A program made the position numbers and the translations under genes. Below, in pieces: positions 5,435-12,301 of a stretch of 12,301 nt of DNA. This stretch comes from Holophagae bacterium (lineage in GTDB: Bacteria > Acidobacteriota > Thermoanaerobaculia > Thermoanaerobaculales > Sulfomarinibacteraceae). Where the stretch lies: NCBI GenBank assembly GCA_030637505.1, contig DAOWGJ010000318.1:1-12301 (forward strand), read 5' to 3'. Each line of letters begins with the position of its first letter. Position 1 is the first letter of the stretch. The notes beneath the pieces were generated by a model. That model did not search any database. It saw only the letters and a program-made list of their open reading frames with translations, and had not been told where the DNA came from.

Positions 5435-7240
5435 ATGCGTCGTTTCACTCTTATCATGTTTATCGGGATACTCGCCTTCGCGGCCGCGGTCTTTGCGATT
5501 GACGGCATCAAGGAAAATCCCATGGAACAACAGATCAGGACCGATGGGCGGCAGGAGATGATTTCCATCCTGCAGGACATGTATCCCGAAAAGACCCTTG
5601 AAGAAGGCGTCTACGTCGGATCCGAGTTCTGTATTTCCTGCCATACATGGTCGGCAGGGTTCCGGGACACGCTTCATCGCATGAAGATCCGAACACCCAC
5701 CGAGGACACCGTCGCCAACGACTATAACCAGAATGGCGTCAATGACTTCGTCGAGGGGTTGGACTTCAATACCATCGACTCGGCATTCGACATCTACAAA
5801 CCCAACGCCCCGGTCCTCGCCTTCGATGGTTCCAACTATTCGATCACCATCGGTGAACTGACCTCAAACCTCGTGGCAGTTCAGGGCGGTGTCGGCTGGA
5901 AACAACGTTACGTGGTTCGGACGCCGGTCACCGGGACTCCTGACGGCCTGACCGCCGACAACTACATATCAGTGATCCAATACAATCTCGACACCAACGG
6001 CTATGTCATCTATCACGGAACCGACTGGTACGACGCCGACAATCTGCCGAAATTCAGCCCCGGCGTCAGCGCCTCCGAGTTCGCCGCCAACAACAGCCGG
6101 TCCTACTCCAAGGGTTGCATCGGCTGTCACTCCACAGGAATCAAGTCGGTCACCCAGGATGCAAACGGCGAATTCCAGGCTGATCTCTATCCAGCCGCGC
6201 TGGTCATGCCCGGTGATCCCACCTATTGGGATTTCGACCACGACGGCAACAAGGACCTGACAAACGTCGGTTGCGAGAGCTGCCACGGTCCTGGTTCGTC
6301 CCACATTCTTGACGGCCCGAGTACCGGCACAATCGTCAAAATCTCAGATCTCAGTACTCAAGACGCCAACTGGGTCTGTGCACAGTGTCACATTCGTCCT
6401 TCATCAGTGCCCGATGGTCTGCATGGTTATCCCTACGACGAGGCCGAAGATCGCCAGTGGATCCCCGGCAGCGGCGAGAACTTCCTCGATTTCTGGACCG
6501 ACAACGCAGGTCGCTGGCCCGATGGCAAGCACTCCAAAAAACACCATCAACAGACGCACGATTTCGAGGAAAGCACCAAGCCGACCTTCGCCTTCCACGA
6601 AGTCCGCTGTTCCGAGTGCCACAACCCGCACCGCAACACCTCCAACAAGCACCAGATCGTTGAGTCGATCAGGGATAATGGTCTCACGATCCCAACCTCC
6701 AACGACAACAACACGCTGTGCCTCGCATGCCACGCCACCCACGGTGATTTCGAAGAGATCTCGGTTGAGATGGTCGCCGACTACGAGGCCAACGAAACTG
6801 AGATCGGAGAAATCGTCAGCGAACACTCCCATCACCCCTACGCACCCGAACGCTCCATGGGCCTTTCCCGGTGCTCGAAGTGTCACATGCCGAAGGTTGC
6901 AAAATCGGCTCTGAACTACGACATTCACTCGCACACCTTTGAGCCGATTCCGCCTGAAAAAACCCTGATGTATCAAGACCAGGGCGGTATGCCGAACAAC
7001 TGCGCCGTCAGCTGCCACGCCATCAAGGTCAATTCCTGGGGCCTCGGCATCGCCGAAGACATCTCCATTTGGGACGATGACTTTGCCGTCGAAACCGCTA
7101 CCATCCTGATGGACTACTACGGTCCAGGCGGATCCTGGTGGGACACCGACGAACCCAAGTCTCTGGGCGGCCTGATTATGGATAATGCCCTCGCCCCTGG
7201 CGTTTATCAGTACCCAGAGAATCTGCACGAAGACGACTAG
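5435..7240 (+). CDS. Secreted multiheme cytochrome c (seven CXXCH plus one CX3CH) with EF-hand-like calcium loops
   Basis: The product has 601 residues. ATG 5435 is preceded by GGGAGG at 5425-5430 and opens into a clear signal peptide (MRRF, hydrophobic 5-20, ending VFA before IDG); the longer in-frame start at 5252 would begin inside the preceding repeat element. Heme sites CXXCH begin at residues 66, 228, 280, 315, 392, 429 and 480. An eighth site, CAVSCH at 523-528, has three residues between the cysteines. A 157-residue stretch without heme motifs separates the first two sites. Two loops, residues 96-107 and 266-277, follow the EF-hand/dockerin spacing DxNxNGxxDxxE and DxDxDGxxDxxN. There is no lipobox and no later membrane helix, so the protein is soluble in the periplasm or secreted. 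It resembles c554-like multiheme proteins in general, but I do not recognise a named family. Its place after the barrel-decaheme pair suggests it is their electron-transfer partner, perhaps the equivalent of MtrC. A terminator follows directly. Confidence 0.88.
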   Translation: MRRFTLIMFIGILAFAAAVFAIDGIKENPMEQQIRTDGRQEMISILQDMYPEKTLEEGVYVGSEFCISCHTWSAGFRDTLHRMKIRTPTEDTVANDYNQNGVNDFVEGLDFNTIDSAFDIYKPNAPVLAFDGSNYSITIGELTSNLVAVQGGVGWKQRYVVRTPVTGTPDGLTADNYISVIQYNLDTNGYVIYHGTDWYDADNLPKFSPGVSASEFAANNSRSYSKGCIGCHSTGIKSVTQDANGEFQADLYPAALVMPGDPTYWDFDHDGNKDLTNVGCESCHGPGSSHILDGPSTGTIVKISDLSTQDANWVCAQCHIRPSSVPDGLHGYPYDEAEDRQWIPGSGENFLDFWTDNAGRWPDGKHSKKHHQQTHDFEESTKPTFAFHEVRCSECHNPHRNTSNKHQIVESIRDNGLTIPTSNDNNTLCLACHATHGDFEEISVEMVADYEANETEIGEIVSEHSHHPYAPERSMGLSRCSKCHMPKVAKSALNYDIHSHTFEPIPPEKTLMYQDQGGMPNNCAVSCHAIKVNSWGLGIAEDISIWDDDFAVETATILMDYYGPGGSWWDTDEPKSLGGLIMDNALAPGVYQYPENLHEDD

Positions 7241-7259
7241 TCTGTAATATTCACCAACC

Positions 7260-7289
7260 AAAACGGGGGCCTTCGGGCCCCCGTTTTTT
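7260..7289. terminator. Bidirectional intrinsic terminator with UUCG tetraloop
   Basis: An 8-bp GC stem (CGGGGGCC 7264-7271 with GGCCCCCG 7276-7283) closes a TTCG loop (7272-7275). It is flanked by AAAA on the left and six T on the right, so it works as a terminator on either strand. It lies 19 bp after the cytochrome stop on + and immediately after the dehydrogenase stop on -, serving both convergent genes. Confidence 0.93.
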
Positions 7290-7294
7290 GGTGG

Positions 7295-8224
7295 TTAATA
7301 CCCTCGTCCCCGATCGACGCGGTCCAAGAGCGCTTCCCCGGCGTGCAGTCGCCGCCAGTTCTCCGCGATGCGTTCGGAGGCCCCTCGCGGATCGGTCAGG
7401 GCGGCGACGTGGGGCGTGATTGTGATCGCCGGATGAGTCCAGAAGAGGTGGTCAGTCGGAAGAGCCTCTTCACGGAAAACGTCGAGCACCGCGTGTCCCG
7501 GACGGCCGATGGCGAGAGCTTCAATCAAATCATCCTCAACAAGGTGGGCGCCTCGCCCAACGTTGATCACCAACGATCCCTTCTTCATCGATGAGAAGAG
7601 TTCACGGTCCAAAATGTCCTCGGTGTCGGGGGTCAGAGGCAGAAGGCAGACGAGGACGTCCGCAACCGGCAGCACGCCGTTGAGGGCCGAACGCCCAGCG
7701 ATACACTCGACTCCCTCGACTAGGCGCCCTGTCATGGTCCAACCGATGACCTGGTGGCCGACTGCTCCGAGCGCCCTGGCCACGGCGGACCCCATCCGCC
7801 CCATCCCCAACACAACGACCGTCGCGGAAAGGCCATAGATCTGGGGTCGCCATCGGCCCAGGTCTTGATCGTGGCTGTAGACCTTGGTTCCTCTGCGCCA
7901 GTTGGCGACGGCGGTAACGACATACTCCGCCATGCCGTTTGCCAGTGCAGGATCGACGGTACGAACGACCGCAACACCCTCCGACAAATCGGGATCCCCG
8001 ACCAGGTGTTCCACGCCTGCGCCAAAAGAGGCAACCAACCGCAGGTTTGGAAACAACCCCAGAATCCCCCTGGGGTGACGCGAGGCAACGACCATTTCGA
8101 CGTGTTCCGGGTCACCGACATCGGGCCACACCCGGACCTCAATTCCCCCGTCGACGGCCCGGAGATCGGCCGCAAGACGATCAGCCTCCTCCTCGCGACC
8201 CGGCAACACAATCAATAACGTCAT
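7295..8224 (-). CDS. D-isomer-specific 2-hydroxyacid dehydrogenase (GhrA-like, NAD(P)-dependent)
   Basis: This 309-residue protein has the usual length and layout of the D-2-hydroxyacid dehydrogenase family, which interconverts 2-keto acids and D-2-hydroxy acids such as glyoxylate/glycolate or hydroxypyruvate/glycerate in the cytoplasm. The substrate domain contains ASFGAGVEHL (65-74). The nucleotide-binding loop GMGRMG is at 140-145. The catalytic triad is complete: Arg224 in NVGRGAHL, Glu253 in DVFREEALP and His272 in TPHVAA. The compact N-terminus and lack of a regulatory ACT domain favour the GhrA-type reductases over 3-phosphoglycerate dehydrogenase, but the substrate cannot be set from sequence. 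The ATG at 8224 has GGAGGG at 8233-8228 on the - strand. It is separated from the upstream transporter gene on the same strand by a 251-bp spacer with a palindromic repeat, so it probably has its own transcription unit. Confidence 0.92.
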   Translation of the reverse strand: MTLLIVLPGREEEADRLAADLRAVDGGIEVRVWPDVGDPEHVEMVVASRHPRGILGLFPNLRLVASFGAGVEHLVGDPDLSEGVAVVRTVDPALANGMAEYVVTAVANWRRGTKVYSHDQDLGRWRPQIYGLSATVVVLGMGRMGSAVARALGAVGHQVIGWTMTGRLVEGVECIAGRSALNGVLPVADVLVCLLPLTPDTEDILDRELFSSMKKGSLVINVGRGAHLVEDDLIEALAIGRPGHAVLDVFREEALPTDHLFWTHPAITITPHVAALTDPRGASERIAENWRRLHAGEALLDRVDRGRGY

Positions 8225-8302
8225 GGACCCTCCGGGGGAACTATAACGACTCCTCCTTTAGCGCACCGAATAATCGAGGGGGATGCCACGAAGAGGGAGC
8301 AA

Positions 8303-8438
8303 TAGCCACAAAAAGGCGCAAAACGTCACTAAGAGAAACCCATTAAAAAACAGTGTCTTTGTTTGTAATCCCTTATCAAAGAAAAGGTTGCCCTCTCTTG
8401 TTTCCTTTTTTGTGCTTTTTCGCGCCTTTTTGTGGCTA
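8303..8438. repeat. AT-rich palindromic intergenic repeat with perfect 17-bp arms
   Basis: Bases 8303-8319 (TAGCCACAAAAAGGCGC) and 8422-8438 are exact reverse complements. The similarity continues imperfectly inward, with A-runs on the left and T-runs on the right, over a unit of about 136 bp. Composition is much richer in A and T than the flanking genes. A second GTGGCTTTTTGC-like piece follows at 8447-8458, suggesting a degenerate extra half-unit. A 68-codon + frame (8283-8489) passes through it but has no ribosome binding site and looks like translated repeat. It lies between two same-strand genes and could also stop or attenuate the upstream message. The AAAAAGGC core resembles dispersed intergenic repeats common in environmental bacteria; this is recollection, not a search. 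Confidence 0.6.
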
Positions 8439-8475
8439 ATCTTCTTGTGGCTTTTTGCAATAGTTTATCTGAGGC

Positions 8476-9360
8476 CTACCCTATCGTGACCATGACGATA
8501 CCGACCAACGCCAGGCCCGCAGCCACCCAACGACGGCCGGTGAAGGGCTCGTGAAGGAAGATCGCCGCCAGAATCAGGATGAACACCGTGCTGGTCTGAT
8601 TGAGGACTGCGGCAGTGCCGGCCTGGGTGTATTTCATCCCGGCGAGCCACAACAACAACGCCAGGAATGAGCCCAAGATGGTTCCCGGAACCGTAAATCG
8701 CCAATCGGCTCGGGGCCGGAAAACGCCCCAAATAATCCGCCGGTTCCGGGCCGCAAGCGCCACCGGCGCCATCGCCGCAAAACTGGCAACCTGGCGAAAA
8801 GTCGTCGCCCACAACACCGAGGAGTGTTCCAGCACCGGCTTGGCCCAAATGACACCCAAAGCCAATGTCGCCATCGAGCCGACACCCCACAACGCGCCTA
8901 TGACCAGGTCTCGGTGGGTCGCACCTTCCGGCGGCACCATTCTGGTGGTCAACACCACACCCCCGATCACCAGGACCATTCCGAAGAGCTGCACCGGACT
9001 CAGGCTCTCCCCCAACATCAGGAAGGCCAGTCCTGCGACGAAAGGCGAATAGAGGCAGTCGACGATCGAATTGATGCCCGCCCCGACCATATTCAAACAT
9101 CGGTGGAACATCGTGTCCGAAATGGCAATGCCGACGATCCCGCTCAGGGCCAACCAGAGGTAGTCCTCGACTGCATGAAGTTCAAAGAGACTTTCGCCGG
9201 AAATAGAGATGACACCAAGCAACAGAAGAGCCGACACACCGACCCGAAAGAGGTTGAGCGAAAAGGGCGAAGTCGTCTCGCCCGCCCGGCGAAAAAAGAT
9301 CACCGCCACCGCCCACACGGCTGCCGCTCCCAATGAAAAGGCCTCACCGGCGTACTGCAT
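8476..9360 (-). CDS. EamA-family (DMT superfamily) 10-TM transporter
   Basis: The 294-residue product is a standard drug/metabolite transporter: two tandem EamA domains at about residues 6-140 and 153-293, with roughly ten hydrophobic segments near 5-23, 33-52, 67-87, 93-116, 122-139, 152-172, 182-203, 222-241, 248-269 and 276-293. Each half ends in the family pattern of an acidic residue before the last helix (GESLSPVQLFGMVLVIGG and HEPFTGRRWVAAGLALVG). Members export amino acids, nucleotide-related metabolites or other small molecules across the inner membrane; this substrate is unknown. The start at 9360 lies 15 bp after the kinase stop, with no strong ribosome binding site in the gap, so it is probably translated from the kinase message by coupling. 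Whether the kinase controls the transporter is only an inference from their pairing. Confidence 0.9.
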   Translation of the reverse strand: MQYAGEAFSLGAAAVWAVAVIFFRRAGETTSPFSLNLFRVGVSALLLLGVISISGESLFELHAVEDYLWLALSGIVGIAISDTMFHRCLNMVGAGINSIVDCLYSPFVAGLAFLMLGESLSPVQLFGMVLVIGGVVLTTRMVPPEGATHRDLVIGALWGVGSMATLALGVIWAKPVLEHSSVLWATTFRQVASFAAMAPVALAARNRRIIWGVFRPRADWRFTVPGTILGSFLALLLWLAGMKYTQAGTAAVLNQTSTVFILILAAIFLHEPFTGRRWVAAGLALVGIVMVTIG

Positions 9361-9375
9361 CCGAGAGAGGGTACC

Positions 9376-12264
9376 TTAACCCCACCAATCCGCTTCCGCT
9401 CGACGGATTTCGGCTGCCAGCGACCGCAGACGCCTGGCCTTTTTCATATCGTCCTCGCCCTCGGCAAGCTTCTCGGCGAGATCGGCGATGGGCCCAGCGC
9501 TCCTCCCATAGGACTCAACAGCTTCGAGCAGCAGGACACGCGCGCGTTCGAAATCGTCTGGAGAACCTGCCCGCCAAGCCGCGCGCCGCAGAAGTGCCAC
9601 TCCCAGCCGCTGAACCGCAAGTCCATCATCTGGGGTGGTATCCCAAGCCTCCCGGGCAAGAGCCACCGCAGCATCGAATTCCAGCGAAGGATCGCTGCCG
9701 ACTCCCTCCAGATACCAACCTCGTTTGAATCGAACCGAAACCAAACGATTCAGCGCCACCCCATGATCGGCCTGGATCTCCAGGCACCGCCGGTACGCCT
9801 CCACCGCCCTGTCCCAAGCCGGCATCGGGTTTCGGTCCTGAGCGATTTCCTGTTCGGCCTGCGTTGTGTACATCCACCCCAGATTGAGGGAAGCCAGCGC
9901 CAATCCAGGACTGAGCTTGCGCGCGTTTTCAAGCTCCTGAACCGCTCGGCGGAGGCTCGTCGTGGCGTCAATGCCCTCCTCAATCTCCCACGATGCTCGT
10001 TGATACCAGGTGGCGCCGAGGTTATTGCGCACCAGCGCACTGTCAGGCACGGCCTCAACGGCGCGGCCGTAGGCATGCACGGCTCGGTCGAAATGAATTC
10101 GAGGATCACTTCCCTGACTGGTTTCCCAGCCGGCCGCGAGCCAGTGGGCCTTGCCGAGGTTCGCCAGTGCCTCAAGTCTGGACGGTTCTCGCTCAAGGGC
10201 GCGCTCGAACCACTGGACCGCCCGCTCGAGGTCCTCGGTAGGATCTTTATCCAACCCCAATCGGTACTGCGCCCGGAGGACAGCGGCACTCGCCAGACGA
10301 ATCGACGGATCACCGTCATCGGGCGCCAGCAGGAGCGCCTCCCGCGCCGCCCTCTCGGTGTTTTCCAGAGCTTCGGTGGGGTCCTCTTGGCGCTCCAGTC
10401 GCCATTCGGCGAGACGAACCCAGAGCGCAGATTTCCCGAGAACGGCGTCGGCGCTGTCGGGATCCGCCGTGGCCGCACTCTCGCAATCCGGCAGGGCATC
10501 GGCAACCACCTTCTCCAAATTCCCCCCAATACCGAAGAGTCCCAGCTCGGCGCGCTTCAATCCGAGGTCACACAGGCTCTGAAATGCAGCAGGGTCGCTG
10601 CGGCCGAACGAAACGGCCCGGCGAAGTGCTTCCTCGGCCGAGTCAAATGCGTCCACGGCACCCGAGTTTTCGCCGACCTCCAACAGCTCGCGACCAAACT
10701 CTCTCCACGCCTCCCCTTCCAGCACCCGCGCGTCGTACAACCACGGGAGACGATCGTGGGCGGCCGCCGACTGACGAACCGCGTCCTGCCACCGTTCCTC
10801 ACACGACGCCAAAAGAGCCTCCACCAACTCGGGGGACTCGGTGGCCACCTCCCGCCCCTGCTTGAGCAGCTCTCGTGCCGGATCCCCCAATTCGGTCCTG
10901 GCGCCGGCAAGAGCCTTCTCCCTCTCAGTCGCCTCTTCCCATTCCACCTCAGCGCGACGCTGAAGGTAAAGCGCTGCGAGTGCCCGGCCGAAAGCCACGG
11001 CCACTTCCGGGTGCCGGGCCCCAGCCTCCCATGCCTTCTCGAGGTGCATCCTGGCGGCCGAGTAATCGTGCAGCGATAAGTAGCCGCGGCCGAGGGCGGC
11101 ATGCCCCGGACCGGTGGCCAAATGACCGGTCGCCGCCACTCTGATCTCCAATTCGAGAAGCCGCGAACGTGCCGCTCCCAGTTCATCGCGGACGTCGTGC
11201 AGCGGTGCGGTGAATGCGTGCCGTACAGTGTCCTCCACGTAACGCACTTCCTGGTCAAATTCCGCCGCCAGGTCAGCCTGCTGCCGCCCCTGGAGAACGG
11301 CGCGCCACCAGGAAGCTCCCAAAACAACCGCCAACACTACTGCGAGTCCGATCAGGGCGGCGATCATCCGATGACGCCGGAGAGCCTTGCCTGCCCGCAG
11401 CAACGGCCCAGCCGGGCGGGCCATGACCGACTCCCCGCGCAGGAAACGGCCAAGGTCTTCCGCCAGGGCATCGGCGCTCGAATAGCGACGCTCCGGGTCC
11501 TTCTCGAGGCACTGGACGACGATGCTCTCGAGATCCCTGGGTACCTTGACGCCCAACCGCCCCAGTGGCGGAGCATCTTCCTGAATCACCTTCAATATGA
11601 CGTCGCCAGTATTCTCAGCGATAAATGGTGGTCTGCCGGCGAGTGCTGCGAACAGGGTCGCCCCCAGGGAATAGACATCGGCCCGGGCGTCGAGCGCATC
11701 GGTCTGACCGCGTGCCTGTTCCGGCGGCATGAAGGACGGGGTCCCCAACGTGGTGCCGCTGATGGTCAATCCCGGCCCCTCGAGTTCGCGCGCAAGACCA
11801 AAATCTGTCACCCACGGCCACCACGTCCCGTCGTCCGCCCGTCCCACCATGACATTCGCCGGCTTGATATCACGGTGGACCAGGCCATTCCGGTGGGCAG
11901 CATGGACCGCCTCGGCGACCCTGCGCATCAACTCGGCAAGTTCCTCGACCGACAAGTCCCGTGCGACGCGATCCAGTGTTCGGCCCTCGAGCAACTCCAT
12001 CGCAATAAACGGCCTGCCCTCAGACTCACCTACCTCGTACACCGTGCAGACGTGTGGATGTTTGACACGGGCCTGAGCCCGCGCCTCCTTCTGAAAACGG
12101 GCGACAAGTTCCGGATGATCACCGAGTATCTCCTTGACCGCCACCTCACGATCAAGCTGCGGATCTCGGGCGCGCCACACCCGCCCCATGCCACCCTTAC
12201 CCAGCAGGCCGATGATCTCGAATCTGCCGAGCCGTCGAGGGCCGGCGCTGTCATCACCGGCCAT
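9376..12264 (-). CDS. Transmembrane Ser/Thr protein kinase (Hanks type) with C-terminal 46-residue TPR-like repeats
   Basis: This 962-residue protein starts with a complete kinase domain (about 14-275). It has a glycine loop LGKGGMGRV (21-29), the ATP lysine Lys44 in VAVKEI, the catalytic loop HRDIKPAN (130-137, an RD kinase), DFG at 154-156 and PPEQARG in the activation-segment end (180-186). All key catalytic residues are present, so it should be active. A single hydrophobic helix at about 300-320 follows a basic RRHRM segment, placing the kinase in the cytoplasm and the tail in the periplasm. Residues about 380-960 are helical TPR-like repeats; from about 520 to 890 eight units recur every 46 residues, longer than the canonical 34, with a Gly-x-Asp-Pro turn in several. 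Such tails bind partner proteins or sense ligands. ATG 12264 has GGGAGA at 12276-12271; the promoter would lie beyond the window, and nothing is seen in the last 37 bases. An EamA transporter follows 15 bp downstream. Confidence 0.95.
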   Translation of the reverse strand: MAGDDSAGPRRLGRFEIIGLLGKGGMGRVWRARDPQLDREVAVKEILGDHPELVARFQKEARAQARVKHPHVCTVYEVGESEGRPFIAMELLEGRTLDRVARDLSVEELAELMRRVAEAVHAAHRNGLVHRDIKPANVMVGRADDGTWWPWVTDFGLARELEGPGLTISGTTLGTPSFMPPEQARGQTDALDARADVYSLGATLFAALAGRPPFIAENTGDVILKVIQEDAPPLGRLGVKVPRDLESIVVQCLEKDPERRYSSADALAEDLGRFLRGESVMARPAGPLLRAGKALRRHRMIAALIGLAVVLAVVLGASWWRAVLQGRQQADLAAEFDQEVRYVEDTVRHAFTAPLHDVRDELGAARSRLLELEIRVAATGHLATGPGHAALGRGYLSLHDYSAARMHLEKAWEAGARHPEVAVAFGRALAALYLQRRAEVEWEEATEREKALAGARTELGDPARELLKQGREVATESPELVEALLASCEERWQDAVRQSAAAHDRLPWLYDARVLEGEAWREFGRELLEVGENSGAVDAFDSAEEALRRAVSFGRSDPAAFQSLCDLGLKRAELGLFGIGGNLEKVVADALPDCESAATADPDSADAVLGKSALWVRLAEWRLERQEDPTEALENTERAAREALLLAPDDGDPSIRLASAAVLRAQYRLGLDKDPTEDLERAVQWFERALEREPSRLEALANLGKAHWLAAGWETSQGSDPRIHFDRAVHAYGRAVEAVPDSALVRNNLGATWYQRASWEIEEGIDATTSLRRAVQELENARKLSPGLALASLNLGWMYTTQAEQEIAQDRNPMPAWDRAVEAYRRCLEIQADHGVALNRLVSVRFKRGWYLEGVGSDPSLEFDAAVALAREAWDTTPDDGLAVQRLGVALLRRAAWRAGSPDDFERARVLLLEAVESYGRSAGPIADLAEKLAEGEDDMKKARRLRSLAAEIRRAEADWWG

Positions 12265-12301
12265 CGGGAATCTCCCGCAGTCCTCTCCCCCAGAGATTTC
12301 C

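Noticed and set aside
6404..7261. 285-codon open frame on the - strand
   Set aside because: Antisense to five heme motifs of the large cytochrome, and it runs through to the terminator; not a real gene.
8283..8489. 68-codon + strand frame with a hydrophobic end
   Set aside because: The hydrophobic stretch is just the T-rich arm of the palindromic repeat translated; no ribosome binding site.
9763..11079. 438-codon open frame on the + strand
   Set aside because: Antisense to the kinase TPR region; its length reflects the periodic, stop-poor complement of the repeats.

Overview
The window reads as a GC-rich, Gram-negative bacterial chromosome. It carries an outer-membrane beta-barrel, periplasmic multiheme c-type cytochromes and a large eukaryote-like Ser/Thr kinase with a TPR tail. 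That mix would fit Acidobacteriota or a similar environmental phylum, but nothing here fixes the taxon, so the assignment is an inference only.

Layout: everything from 1 to 7240 reads on the + strand, and everything from 7295 to 12264 on the - strand. The two halves converge on a strong UUCG-tetraloop terminator at 7260-7289. The left edge (2-142) is the C-terminus of an exonuclease III. A 25-bp imperfect inverted repeat (154-226) separates it from an ABC-class ATPase of the MRB1590-like family (290-1954). A long, AT-rich intergenic region follows (1955-2474). It holds a CRP/FNR-like palindrome and a sigma70-like promoter, spaced as an activated promoter would be.

The centrepiece is a three-gene porin-cytochrome locus (2475-7240). 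It encodes an MtrB/PioB-like beta-barrel, a DmsE/MtrA-like decaheme cytochrome c translationally coupled to it through an ATGA overlap, and a 601-residue multiheme cytochrome. This last protein has seven CXXCH sites, one unusual CX3CH site and two EF-hand-like calcium loops. The likely logic is a transmembrane electron conduit: the decaheme protein plugs the barrel and passes electrons across the outer membrane, and the larger cytochrome is a candidate partner on either side. Between the second and third genes lies a 207-bp segment with perfect 13-bp terminal inverted repeats, starting two bases after a stop codon. It looks like a small non-autonomous mobile element inserted in the operon.

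The right half holds a D-2-hydroxyacid dehydrogenase (7295-8224, -), a 251-bp spacer carrying a palindromic AT-rich repeat (8303-8438), and a tight two-gene unit. That unit consists of a Ser/Thr kinase with one transmembrane helix and a C-terminal array of exactly 46-residue repeats (9376-12264, -), followed 15 bp later by a 10-TM EamA/DMT transporter (8476-9360, -). No RNA genes, CRISPR arrays or intact transposase genes were seen.
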